Assembly: GCA_018268955.1 (NCBI GenBank)
Contig: JAFDVO010000018.1
Coordinates: 114,576-178,575, forward strand
Source: Acidobacteriota bacterium
GTDB taxonomy: Bacteria > Acidobacteriota > Vicinamibacteria > Vicinamibacterales > CAVVIG01
Length of the DNA: 64,000 nt
Direction: 5' to 3'
Shown: in pieces, positions 7,863-16,321 of the stretch
Layout: the number at the start of each line of letters is the position of its first letter
How positions within the stretch are numbered: position 1 is the first letter of the stretch
Position numbers and translations under genes: made by a program
The notes under the pieces: model-generated
What the model was told of the DNA's origin: nothing
The model's input: only the letters and a program-made list of their open reading frames with translations
The model's database searches: none

Positions 7863-9899
7863 TCACGCCACCGCGTAGGCGGCACGTCGGGCGGTCGCGT
7901 GCCCCGAGCCAGGACGCAGCACGTCCCCGTTCACGGTCACGCCGACGATGGGTCCTGCCGTCACCGCGGCCGCGACCGCATGCACCTGGTCGTAATTCGC
8001 CCCGGTGGCGTTGTGGTACGGCACGACGACGGCGGCGAACTCGTGCTGCTCGATGAGGCGCCCGGTCGTCGGCGCCATGGCGCTGACGTCGAAGTTGAAC
8101 GATTCGCTGAACGGGTGGATCTGCTCTGCCGTGAAGTCGCTCTGGAACGACGGCACGAAGCGGTCGTGCGTCAGGACGTGCGGCTCGTAGCCGAGCGATG
8201 CCAGCGAGTGCAGCACGACCCGCGTGAGGCCCGGCCGCGCAGACTGCGTGACGAGTACCTTGGTCGGCCGGCCTGATGTCACCGAGGGCAACGCGGCGCT
8301 CAGGCGCGCCTCGAACTCAGGCGTCCGCAGGCGTCGGAGGGCCTGCTCTTCCCAGAAGCGCGAGTAGGCTTCCTTCACCGCATGCTCGAGCTGCTCGGCG
8401 GTGAAGTTCGCCGTGCGGGCCACGGCGCGGTGCGAGCCGAGGTACTCCTCCCAGTTCTCGTTGAGGAGCCAGCCGTTCTTCTTGTAGAGCCGGTACATCT
8501 CCGTCCCTGGATAGGGCGTGGTGATCGAGAACTGCACCGTGTCCACCGGCAGGCGGCACGCCAGCTGGATGGTGCGCTCGATGGTCTCGGGCGTATCGCT
8601 CGGCAAACCGAACGTGAACGTCAGGTGCACCTTGATGCCGAACTTCTTCGTCATCTCGACGCCTTTGATCACGTCGTCGATCTTGATGTTCTTCTTGATC
8701 TCGTTCAGCAGGTTCTGGTCTGCCGTCTCGACGCCGTACTTGATGCTGAACAGACCTGCGTCCTTGAGGGCCGCGAGCATCTCCTCGTCCATCAGGTCCG
8801 CACGGCCCATCGTGCCCCAGGGGATCGTGTGCAGCCCGGCATCCTTGATCGCCTTGGCGAGATCCAGGATGTACTGCTTCCGGATGTTCACCGTGTCGTC
8901 GTCGATGTAGAAGCTCTTGTACGGAACCTTCTCCAGGTTGGCCTTGATCTCGGCGACGACATCCTGGACGGTGCGGACGCGGTACTTGGGTCCGCGATAG
9001 ATCATCTGCGGCCAGCCGCAGAAGATGCAGCCATACGGGCAGCCGCGGGTCGCCATCAGCTGGAGCTGCGGCCGTTCGAGGCCGCACACGCCGTCGTAGT
9101 AGTTCTCCATGGGCAGCCCATCGCGTTCGGCCCACGGCAACTGCTCCATCGGCACGAGCTTCTTGAAGTCGTTCCTGACGACCGGCGCGCTTGCCACCGC
9201 GTCATCCTTCTTGAGGAGACGAAGCGTCTTCGGCGCCGACTGGTCCTCGGCGCTGGAGGATCCGCAGCCACCACCCTCGCTCGCGTGCGCGTGGCTCTCC
9301 TCTACCGATGCGTCGATCGCCGCCTTCACCGCGGTCCCGTTGGCGCGATAGATCAGCCCTTCGATGCCCGCGAAGTCGTGCTCGCCGCGATCGAGACGGT
9401 CGATAACCTGCACGGTCGAGAACTCGTACTCGCCGTAGACGGTGAAGTCCACCTGCGGGTAGCGTTCGAGGAACGAGGCCTCTTCGAGCTCGAAGTGCAT
9501 GCCGCTGAAGATCACCGTCACGTCCGGCACCCGCCTGCGGATCTCCTCGACCACGCCGATGTCATGGCGGAGAGTTGGCGTGGACGTCTCGATCACCACC
9601 ACCTGCGGCGCGAACGCCTGCACGTGGTCGTAGTAGTGCTCGTAGGTCTCACCGGACGCGACCGAGTCGCGCATCTCGGTCTCGTGGCCGTGCTTCTTCG
9701 CGAGGGCCGCCGCCGTGGCGAGGAACACCGGGAACGGGATGTAGCCACCCACGAGTTCCGGGATGTGGCCGTTCACGGGACCGGCCGACCGGTACTCGAA
9801 CTGGTGCGGCCACCGCGATCCCGCGCGCACGCCGCGCAGGCTCGTACGATCAGGACCTTCCGACGTGTACCACGGTGGATTCGAGAACAACACGCGCAT
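7863..9899 (-). CDS. B12-binding-type radical SAM protein
   Basis: 678 residues. A cobalamin-binding-like N-terminal domain (about 40-190) is followed by a radical SAM core with the CxxxCxxC cluster in TRGCPYGCIFCGW, which ligates the 4Fe-4S cluster that cleaves S-adenosylmethionine. FYIDDDTVNIRK and IKYGVETADQNLLNEIKK are typical core segments. A Ser/Gly-rich linker with one isolated Cys sits near 210-230, and ~130 C-terminal residues form an extra alpha/beta domain. Such enzymes often methylate or rearrange sugars or lipids; substrate unknown. ATG 9899 follows GGAGA; TTG 9905 is the alternative. The position among sugar genes suggests nonstandard sugar modification. Confidence 0.85.
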   Translation of the reverse strand: MRVLFSNPPWYTSEGPDRTSLRGVRAGSRWPHQFEYRSAGPVNGHIPELVGGYIPFPVFLATAAALAKKHGHETEMRDSVASGETYEHYYDHVQAFAPQVVVIETSTPTLRHDIGVVEEIRRRVPDVTVIFSGMHFELEEASFLERYPQVDFTVYGEYEFSTVQVIDRLDRGEHDFAGIEGLIYRANGTAVKAAIDASVEESHAHASEGGGCGSSSAEDQSAPKTLRLLKKDDAVASAPVVRNDFKKLVPMEQLPWAERDGLPMENYYDGVCGLERPQLQLMATRGCPYGCIFCGWPQMIYRGPKYRVRTVQDVVAEIKANLEKVPYKSFYIDDDTVNIRKQYILDLAKAIKDAGLHTIPWGTMGRADLMDEEMLAALKDAGLFSIKYGVETADQNLLNEIKKNIKIDDVIKGVEMTKKFGIKVHLTFTFGLPSDTPETIERTIQLACRLPVDTVQFSITTPYPGTEMYRLYKKNGWLLNENWEEYLGSHRAVARTANFTAEQLEHAVKEAYSRFWEEQALRRLRTPEFEARLSAALPSVTSGRPTKVLVTQSARPGLTRVVLHSLASLGYEPHVLTHDRFVPSFQSDFTAEQIHPFSESFNFDVSAMAPTTGRLIEQHEFAAVVVPYHNATGANYDQVHAVAAAVTAGPIVGVTVNGDVLRPGSGHATARRAAYAVA

Positions 9900-9948
9900 C
9901 AGCAAATCTCCATTCGAAGGCTGCCAGGCAACGGCACGGGGACACCGG

Positions 9949-10311
9949 TCACGCCGCCACCGGGACGATGTCAGGTGCGGCTTCGTCGAACTTCTTCGAC
10001 AGCGCGTTGATCCACGCGCAGGGGGTCAGGGTCTCGAACCAGTGCGCCTCGCCCGGTTCGACGATGAAGATGGAGCCGGGACCGACGACCGTCTCGCGGA
10101 CGTCTCCCCCACCCTCGGGACGGATGCGGACGCGAATGCTGCCGCTGATGATGAGGAACAGCTCGCGCGTATCACGATGGAAGTGTCCGCCCCGCACGCA
10201 GGAGGCCGCGGTCTCGATGTAGTTGATCTCCTCCCATTGACCGTCGTTGATCACCCCGAGCATGCGGCCCCGGGAATCGGAGAACTGACGATACGGGCTG
10301 AGCATCTGCAT
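9949..10311 (-). CDS. Cupin-fold sugar-modifying protein (CapF C-terminal/WxcM-like)
   Basis: 120 residues forming one cupin barrel: GGHFHRDTRELFLIISG supplies the metal-binding histidines and the GSIFIVEPGEAHWFETL strand pair closes the barrel. Closest in style to the C-terminal epimerase domain of CapF and to sugar 3,4-ketoisomerases. ATG 10311 is chosen because AAGGAG lies 6 bases upstream; codon 10344 is an upstream alternative. The gene starts inside the out-of-frame end of the SDR gene (140-base overlap), so SDR and cupin look like a split or frameshifted version of a CapF-like two-domain enzyme. Exact substrate unknown. Confidence 0.75.
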   Translation of the reverse strand: MQMLSPYRQFSDSRGRMLGVINDGQWEEINYIETAASCVRGGHFHRDTRELFLIISGSIRVRIRPEGGGDVRETVVGPGSIFIVEPGEAHWFETLTPCAWINALSKKFDEAAPDIVPVAA

Positions 10312-11158
10312 GGAGCACTCCTTGAGCAAGACGACGTAGCGCACGGTGGTGAGGCGTCGGCTGGAAGCCGTACAGCGATTCAGCGCGCGGCGTGGCGAGG
10401 GACAGATCCGGCATCAGCGTCGTTGCGGCCGAATGCAGGCGCGCGGGTCGGACGAGATCCGCGTCGTACCCACACGCGTCCGCGAACTGCCGCGCGAACT
10501 GGTAGCGGCTGATCCGCTCGCCGGCGACATGGACGATGTCTGGCGCATCGGTGGCGGTGAGCATCGCCAACAGCGCATCGGCGAAGTCGTCGATGCTGGT
10601 TGGCGAGTAGAACGCGTCGACGAAGCACTCGACAGGGCGTCCTTCACGCAGTTCGCCGTGCAGGAAGCGCACGAAGGTGGCCTCCGCGTCATACAGCGCG
10701 CTCACGCGGACGCTCGTGAAGCGGCCTGGCGCGATCAGCTGCCCGGTCACCTCGGCGCACAGCTTCGACTTGCCGTAGACGGTCGAGGGGGCGACAGGCG
10801 AGCGCTCCTCATACGAGCCGCTCGTGCCGGCAAAGACGTAGTCCGTGGAGATGTAGAACATCGGGACGTCTGGCCAGGCGCGCAGGACGTTCATCGCCGT
10901 CCGGACGTTGGCGTCGTACGCGAGCCTCGGCGTCTTCTCGCAGGCGCCGATGTTCTTGTTGCCGGCTGCGTGGATGATCCAGCGAGGGGCGATAGTGCGC
11001 GCGACCTCGTCGAGGGCGCCTTCGTCCATGAGCTCGCATGCGAGGCCGGCCGTGCCCCGGCGGCCAAGCCCGATCACCGTGACCTCGCGGCTGAGCCGCT
11101 CGGCGAGGCGCTGCCCCACGTATCCTTCGGCTCCGGTCAACAGCAACGCGTCACTCAT
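10172..11158 (-). CDS. SDR-family nucleotide-sugar reductase (RmlD/CapF-like)
   Basis: 328 residues. The NAD(P)-binding motif GAEGYVGQ is near residue 9, ISTDYVF and YGKSK provide the catalytic Tyr/Lys, and ADALLAM and RISRYQFAR helices follow as in dTDP-4-dehydrorhamnose reductase. The recognisable domain ends near GFQPTPHHRALRRLAQ; the last ~45 residues are read out of frame through the following cupin gene and look like random arginine-rich sequence. That suggests a lost stop or a frameshift near the 3' end. Likely reduces a keto sugar nucleotide. The 199 bases upstream (11159-11357) hold a near-miss sigma-54 site and no gene. Confidence 0.78.
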   Translation of the reverse strand: MSDALLLTGAEGYVGQRLAERLSREVTVIGLGRRGTAGLACELMDEGALDEVARTIAPRWIIHAAGNKNIGACEKTPRLAYDANVRTAMNVLRAWPDVPMFYISTDYVFAGTSGSYEERSPVAPSTVYGKSKLCAEVTGQLIAPGRFTSVRVSALYDAEATFVRFLHGELREGRPVECFVDAFYSPTSIDDFADALLAMLTATDAPDIVHVAGERISRYQFARQFADACGYDADLVRPARLHSAATTLMPDLSLATPRAESLYGFQPTPHHRALRRLAQGVLHADAQPVSSVLRFPGPHARGDQRRSMGGDQLHRDRGLLRAGRTLPS

Positions 11159-11357
11159 CGGTTGGATCGGCCTCCTGCGCGGCGATGCACGTCGCGGTGT
11201 GATGCGCTAGTGCAAGAGCTGATGCCGACGTCGTCGACTCAGCGCCGGGCGCCGAAATGCCTGTTTTTCCGAATGATTTCGCGTTGCAGGCGGCAAGTGC
11301 CGACGGCTGCCCGGCCGTGCACCCGACAGCGGTGTCGGCGTGGCGTCACGGGCGCGG

Positions 11358-13670
11358 TCAGGAGGCCTTCTTCATCGCAATGGCGTCGCTCACACGGGTG
11401 AGAGCCGCGCGCGGGGCTTCCCATGACGGGCGAAGCGCAAGCACGTGCTCGAACACAAGCCGTGCGTCGTCGAAGCGGTGCAGCCGCTCCAGCGCCTCGC
11501 CCCTGACGAAGTGGAGCCCGGCCCACTGTGGAAACCGCTCGAGCACCTCGCGGCAGAGCCGTTCCGCTGCCGTGAGGTCGCCGGCGGCGATGAGGCGTTC
11601 GGCCAGGGCCTTGAGCGGCTCCATCGGCTCGGGCCTCAGCGCCAGCGCGCGGAGCGCCGCCTGCCGCGCGGCCTCACCCGCTCCGGCGCGGGCATTCATG
11701 TACGCGACGGCCAGCCAGGATGCCACCGAGTCTTCCCCGAGCGCCGCGAGTTGCTGCGCGACGCCGTCAGCGTCGGCCGCCGCGCCAATCCGGAGGGCCA
11801 GGGCGAACGCCTCGGTCCAGGGCGCCGCCCATTCTGGACGCAGGCGGCCGGCGATGAGGAAGTGCCGCAGGGCCTCCGCTTCGTCTCCACCAGCCGCGCG
11901 CATGCGCGCGAGATCGAAATGCGCTTCGGGCGACTCCGGAGCAACGGCAACCGCGAGCTGGATGACCGGCGTCGCAGCGGTGGCGCCCTCGTGCCGCTCG
12001 GTTGCCAGCGCCAGCAGGTGCGCCACGCCGTCGTGGACCGCTCCGCGATCGAGCGCCTGGCGGAGCGCATCGATCGCCGTCGGGTAGTCCCCGGTGTCGA
12101 AGGCACAGCGGCCAAAGGCCACCAGCGCCGGTGTCCAGTCCGGCGCCAGCTCCATCGCACGGCCGAACCAGCGAAGGGCCTCGCCGTGCCGCTGCTCTGC
12201 GAGTGCCACGTGTCCGAGCTCGAACGGGGTTGCGGCCCATCCTGGCTCGAGCTCCATGGCGGCGTGGAGGATGCGGCGTGCCTCGTCGAGGGCGCCGCGC
12301 TCACGAAGGACCCGTCCGAGCTGCTGCGGTGGCATGGCCCATGTCGGACAGCGACGCATCGCTTCGCGCAGCAGGTCCTCCGCGTCGGACCATCGCGCCC
12401 TGTCGGCCAGTTCTGCGCCGAGGTTGAACGCTGCCCGCCCGCACAGCTCCGACGCAGCCTCCCACGCAGGCTCCATGGCGGACGCGCGGGTCATCAACGC
12501 GTATGCGTCGACGAGCCGCCTGCGCTTCTCGAGGATCAGCGCACGCTCCACCAGCGGCGCCGCCCATTCCGGCGCGAGCGCTTCCGCGCGCAACAACACG
12601 GCCTCCGCCTCCTCGTCCGCGCCCAGTTCGCGAAGCACGCGTCCGGACTGCTGCAGTGCCGGGGCCCACTCTGGCGCAAGGTCCACGGCCCGGCGCAGGA
12701 ACGGCTCCGCATGCATCCACCGTCCCTGATCCGCGTAGTAGGCGCCGATGGCCAGGTGCGCCTCAGGGTCGTCGGGACGCTCCTCCGCCGCTTGCCGCAA
12801 CTCGTCGCACTCGCGGCCGCTGTCCCCCTCAGCGGCCCACGTGCCCGCCATGCCGATGTGTCGGTACTTCCAGCCTGCCGCCAGCCGCTCCTCGAGCGCA
12901 GGCCCTGGCACCTCGTCAGTCGCGCCAAGTGCGGCGTGTAGTTCCGGCAGGTCGATCGTGTCGTCACTGAAGGCGTCGATGATGGTGCGGGCCTCTGGCG
13001 CGATCGTCGCCGGGAACACGAGGCCAGGTCCCGACGGGCACCGCGTCAGGATCCGGCGCTCGCGGGCGACGCCGAATGGCGCGGAGCTGAAGGCGGCGAG
13101 CATGTGCCAGCTGAGAACGTCGTGCAGGAAGAAGATGCACTCGGGGGACGCGAACGGCAGCACACCGTCGATGTCGCGGCGCAACTGCTCGTTGACGTGG
13201 AGCCCGTCGATCAGGACGAAATCGACCGGCTGCCCTTCGAATGCCTCGTGGACGACAGCCGCGGTATCGCGTGGCGACATCGCCTCGACGACACGGACCG
13301 AGAGCCCTTCCTCGGCTGCGATCGTGTGCGTCAATGCCGTCCCTCGTCGCGTGGCCTCGCCCTCGAACCCAGCCTCCATCGCGACGACGGTTGCGCCAGG
13401 CGCGCTGAGTCCGACCGCAATGGAACTCCACCCGAACGCATTCCCGATGACCAGCGCGCGGGCAGGCGGCTTCACGGCGAGCAGCGCCTCCAGCAGGTGA
13501 ATCTCCTGCGGTGCCAACCCGGCGCCGACTGACACCGGCCGCTTGGCGGCGTCGAACAGCCGGGCGAACGGTGCGTCGGCATCGCCGAAGTACAGCGGGT
13601 TGAGACCCGTACGCACCTTGAAGCCGTGTCGCTTGTACGCCGCAAGGAGGCGGATGAAGACATCAGCCAT
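11358..13670 (-). CDS. Class I methyltransferase fused to a long TPR array
   Basis: 770 residues. Residues ~1-230 are a SAM-dependent methyltransferase of the Methyltransf_24 kind: ALVIGNAFGWSSIAVGL is motif I, VVAMEAG the acidic strand-2 end and VDFVLIDGLH motif IV. The remaining ~520 residues are about ten 34-36-residue TPR units, many carrying P-x-W at the turn (APEWAPAL, EPGWAATP, APDWTPAL, RPEWAAPW). TPR-bearing enzymes in flagellar glycosylation loci often dock on protein substrates, so this may methylate a glycan or flagellin (inference). ATG 13670 lies 4 bases after the dehydratase stop; the longer frame upstream is arginine-rich overlap and is discarded. Confidence 0.82.
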   Translation of the reverse strand: MADVFIRLLAAYKRHGFKVRTGLNPLYFGDADAPFARLFDAAKRPVSVGAGLAPQEIHLLEALLAVKPPARALVIGNAFGWSSIAVGLSAPGATVVAMEAGFEGEATRRGTALTHTIAAEEGLSVRVVEAMSPRDTAAVVHEAFEGQPVDFVLIDGLHVNEQLRRDIDGVLPFASPECIFFLHDVLSWHMLAAFSSAPFGVARERRILTRCPSGPGLVFPATIAPEARTIIDAFSDDTIDLPELHAALGATDEVPGPALEERLAAGWKYRHIGMAGTWAAEGDSGRECDELRQAAEERPDDPEAHLAIGAYYADQGRWMHAEPFLRRAVDLAPEWAPALQQSGRVLRELGADEEAEAVLLRAEALAPEWAAPLVERALILEKRRRLVDAYALMTRASAMEPAWEAASELCGRAAFNLGAELADRARWSDAEDLLREAMRRCPTWAMPPQQLGRVLRERGALDEARRILHAAMELEPGWAATPFELGHVALAEQRHGEALRWFGRAMELAPDWTPALVAFGRCAFDTGDYPTAIDALRQALDRGAVHDGVAHLLALATERHEGATAATPVIQLAVAVAPESPEAHFDLARMRAAGGDEAEALRHFLIAGRLRPEWAAPWTEAFALALRIGAAADADGVAQQLAALGEDSVASWLAVAYMNARAGAGEAARQAALRALALRPEPMEPLKALAERLIAAGDLTAAERLCREVLERFPQWAGLHFVRGEALERLHRFDDARLVFEHVLALRPSWEAPRAALTRVSDAIAMKKAS

Positions 13671-13674
13671 GGCG

Positions 13675-14829
13675 CTACACCGCACGCGCGAGTGGATGCC
13701 CGCCGGCAGCCACGACCGCGTCGGCAGAGTCCCGCTGCCCGCTCTGCAACGCCTCCGGGCAGGGCGCGAAGTCGGGTACTGCCGCGATGAGCGCCGCGAG
13801 CGACGCCGGGCTGTCCGCCCGAGCCAGCGCTCGTCGCAGGGCGCGGAGGGCGGTGTCGACCCGTCGACCATCGACGTCGGGCTGCCGGGCGACCCAGATG
13901 CGCGGGTGCCTGGTTGCCGTCATCGAGATCCCCTGTTCGACGAGGCGCTCCTGCCGCTTCTCACCGGGACGCAGTCCGATGACCTGCGTGGGCACGCGCG
14001 CGAACCCGTTTTCCGCCTCGAGCCCGAGCATGCGCTCGACGAGATCGCCGATGCGGATCGGCTCGCCCATGTCGAGCCAGTACGTCTCTCCCCCCTGCCC
14101 GGCCAGATCCACCTTCATCACGAGTGACACCGCCTCACCCGCTGTCATGAAGTACCTCGTCGCATCAGGATCGGTGACCGGCACCGGCTGCCCAGCCCGA
14201 ATGCAGTCGCGGAGAATGGTGAGCAGGCTGCCGCTGCTGCCGAGGACGTTCCCGAACCGTACGACGGCCGGGCGGAAGGTTACCGACGCCTCGCGCAGCA
14301 CGACGAGCTCCGCCAGCCGCTTCGTGGCGCCCATGACACTCGTCGGAGCGGCTGCCTTATCCGACGAAATCAGGATGAAGCGTGCACCGCACTCACGGGC
14401 CGCCGTCACCACGTGGACCGTTCCGAGCACGTTGGCGTTCGAGGCGGCACAGACCGCTCGCTCGGACATGGTGACGTGCTTGTACGCGGCGGCGTGATAG
14501 ACGACGTGCGGACGTGAGTGACGGAATGCCTGACGGACGAACGCCGACCGCGTGACATCGGCAAGAACGGGGTCCAGCACCCGGTCCGGGAGCATCGGGG
14601 CGATCTCCCGTTCGATCTGGAAGAGCGCGTGTTCCGAGTGGTCGACGAGCGTCAGCCGTTCCGGGCCGCAGGCGGCCACCTGCCGGGCCAGCTCGGACCC
14701 GATGGATCCGCCGGCTCCGGTGATCAGCACGCGCCGCCCTGCGAAGGCCCGACGGTCCTGGGGGGACAGGACCTGCCGCACCGGCCGTCCGAGCAGGTGG
14801 GCGAGCTCGCGTTCCGTAAACGTGGTCAC
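13675..14829 (-). CDS. CapD/WbpM-type UDP-HexNAc 4,6-dehydratase, soluble form
   Basis: 384 residues of the polysaccharide-biosynthesis CapD family, which makes 4-keto-6-deoxy UDP-HexNAc. RVLITGAGGSIGSEL binds NAD, VYHAAAYKHV is the family signature and SSDKAAAPTSVMGATK carries the active-site segment. That segment has Met rather than Tyr four residues before the Lys, as in WbpM-type dehydratases rather than PseB. The N-terminal membrane domain of WbpM is absent. Start GTG 14829 overlaps the upstream motB-like stop (GTGA) after AAAGGA; the longer in-frame extension overlaps that gene and is rejected. It probably opens the nonulosonate-sugar route. Confidence 0.85.
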   Translation of the reverse strand: MTTFTERELAHLLGRPVRQVLSPQDRRAFAGRRVLITGAGGSIGSELARQVAACGPERLTLVDHSEHALFQIEREIAPMLPDRVLDPVLADVTRSAFVRQAFRHSRPHVVYHAAAYKHVTMSERAVCAASNANVLGTVHVVTAARECGARFILISSDKAAAPTSVMGATKRLAELVVLREASVTFRPAVVRFGNVLGSSGSLLTILRDCIRAGQPVPVTDPDATRYFMTAGEAVSLVMKVDLAGQGGETYWLDMGEPIRIGDLVERMLGLEAENGFARVPTQVIGLRPGEKRQERLVEQGISMTATRHPRIWVARQPDVDGRRVDTALRALRRALARADSPASLAALIAAVPDFAPCPEALQSGQRDSADAVVAAGGHPLARAV

Positions 14830-15527
14830 GACTGCGGTCCTTTCAGAATCACGACATCGACGCGGCGATTCCTGGCGCGCGCCTGCGCCGACTCGTTGGC
14901 GACGCGCGGTCGATACTCGCCGTACCCGGCGGCCGACAGACGCGCGGGCTCGATTCCGCCTCGCTCCACGAGCCACTGCACCACCGCCGTTGCGCGGGCG
15001 GTCGACAGCTCCCAGTTCGAGGCGAACCGTGGGGTATGAATCGGCACGTCGTCCGTGTGCCCTTCGATCAGGACGGAATTGCCCATTTTCGCGAGTGACG
15101 CGGCCAGCCTCGCGACCGCCTGCTGCGCGGTGTCCGACAGATCGGCGCTGCCGGTTCCGAACGCACTCGCTTCGGGGATCGACAGCACCAGGCCTCGGCC
15201 GTCCTCGAGCAGCTCCATGCGGCCGCTGCGCAGGTCCTCCGCCATGTCCTTTTCGAGGATCACGCGCGCGTTCAGCTGCTCCTGGCTGAGCATCGCAGTA
15301 CCGCTCGACGCGGGAATCCGGCCAGGCGCGTTCGGCAACGCATCGGGTGAGTCGAGCGCCTGATGCAGTCCCATCGCCACTTTCGAGAGCTTGGCCTGGT
15401 CCACCGTGGAGATCGCGTACATCGTCGTGAAGAAGGCGAAGAGCAGCGTGATGAAATCCGCGTACGAGAGCAGCCAGCGGTCTCGCGACACCCCGTGACC
15501 GCTGTTGCGACGGTGCCGCGGTCTCAT
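14826..15527 (-). CDS. Second MotB-type stator protein
   Basis: 233 residues: one membrane span (about 19-42) with the channel aspartate D24 in SYADFITLLFAFF, a periplasmic linker, and a complete OmpA-like peptidoglycan-binding domain (about 110-228) with SVLIEGHTDDVPIHTP and STARATAVVQWLV. It pairs with the MotA-like protein at 15524-16321 (ATGA overlap). Motif spacing is MotB rather than TolR. Unusually it sits between the cytidylyltransferase/MotA side and the dehydratase of the sugar operon, and overlaps the dehydratase start by 3 bases. It may form an alternative stator set (MotD-like). Confidence 0.9.
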   Translation of the reverse strand: MRPRHRRNSGHGVSRDRWLLSYADFITLLFAFFTTMYAISTVDQAKLSKVAMGLHQALDSPDALPNAPGRIPASSGTAMLSQEQLNARVILEKDMAEDLRSGRMELLEDGRGLVLSIPEASAFGTGSADLSDTAQQAVARLAASLAKMGNSVLIEGHTDDVPIHTPRFASNWELSTARATAVVQWLVERGGIEPARLSAAGYGEYRPRVANESAQARARNRRVDVVILKGPQS

Positions 15528-16321
15528 GCCGCCACCCTGCCCCGCTGCAGTTCCCGGCGCGCGCGGAGGAAGGCGCTCAGGTGCTGCTCGACCAGGCGGG
15601 GATGCGTGTTCAGCTGGATGGCCGAGATCGCCTCGATGACCACTTCGCGGCTCACGGCTTCAGCCCGGGCCCTGGCGCGGACCTTCGTGGCCAGCGGCAG
15701 CAGGAGCAGGTTCGCCGAGCCGACGCCGTACACCGTCGCGACGAAGGCGACGGCGATGCCCGCCCCGAGCCGGCCGGGACTCGCCAGGTTCTCCATCACG
15801 TGAATGAGACCGAGCACCGCCCCGAGGATGCCCAGTGTGGGGGCGTAGCCCGCTGCCGCCTCGAGCACGTCGGCCGGCTCCTCATCATGCAGCTCGCGGG
15901 TCTCGCTGTCGGTCTCGAGCAGGCGCCGGACCTCGGGTCCGCGAAATCCATCCACCACCAGTTCCAGCGCGCGCTTCAGAAAGGGATCGTGCAGCACGTC
16001 GATCTCTGCCTCCAGCGCACCCACCCCCTGCCGTCGCGCACGGCTCGCGTACTCCGTCAACCGTTTCACCAGCTGCTCGTCCGGCTCGGCTGGCGCATCG
16101 AACGCGCGAAGGGCGGCGCGAACCGCCCCACCCACAGCACCAACCGGGTACGACACGAGGAGCGCCGCGAACGTGCCGCCGAACACCACCAGCGCGGCGG
16201 TGGGCTGCAGCAACGTCCGAATCGCGCCACCCTCGAGCAACTGCGCGCCGAGGACCACCGCCACGGTGAGAGGCACACCAATCACCGAGGCGATGTCCCG
16301 CCGGCGCGGGGCGGACTTCAT
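15524..16321 (-). CDS. Second MotA-type stator protein
   Basis: 265 residues of the MotA/TolQ/ExbB family: spans at about 9-28 and 35-55, a cytoplasmic domain of ~110 residues, then APTLGILGAVLGLIHVME and GIAVAFVATVYGVGSANLLLLPLATK as spans three and four. It is shorter and clearly different from the MotA at 409-1284, so the cell has two stator systems (MotC/MotD-like). ATG 16321 overlaps the cytidylyltransferase stop (ATGA) and has GAGGGG upstream, so stator translation is coupled to sugar-activating enzyme translation. Confidence 0.9.
   Translation of the reverse strand: MKSAPRRRDIASVIGVPLTVAVVLGAQLLEGGAIRTLLQPTAALVVFGGTFAALLVSYPVGAVGGAVRAALRAFDAPAEPDEQLVKRLTEYASRARRQGVGALEAEIDVLHDPFLKRALELVVDGFRGPEVRRLLETDSETRELHDEEPADVLEAAAGYAPTLGILGAVLGLIHVMENLASPGRLGAGIAVAFVATVYGVGSANLLLLPLATKVRARARAEAVSREVVIEAISAIQLNTHPRLVEQHLSAFLRARRELQRGRVAA

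Noticed and set aside
11166-11173. GCCGATCC on the minus strand just before the SDR start, resembling a sigma-28 -10 box
   Set aside because: No TAAA-like -35 at the right distance and too close to the ATG.
11211-11227. Sigma-54-like site upstream of the SDR gene (minus strand CGGCAT...TTGCA)
   Set aside because: GG and GC are separated by 11 rather than 10 bases; sigma-54 spacing is strict. The promoter of the SDR-to-Maf genes remains unknown.
14826-16321. motA2/motB2 as ExbB/ExbD or TolQ/TolR
   Set aside because: The MotB-like protein has a full OmpA-type peptidoglycan-binding domain and the MotA-like protein has the four-span MotA layout.
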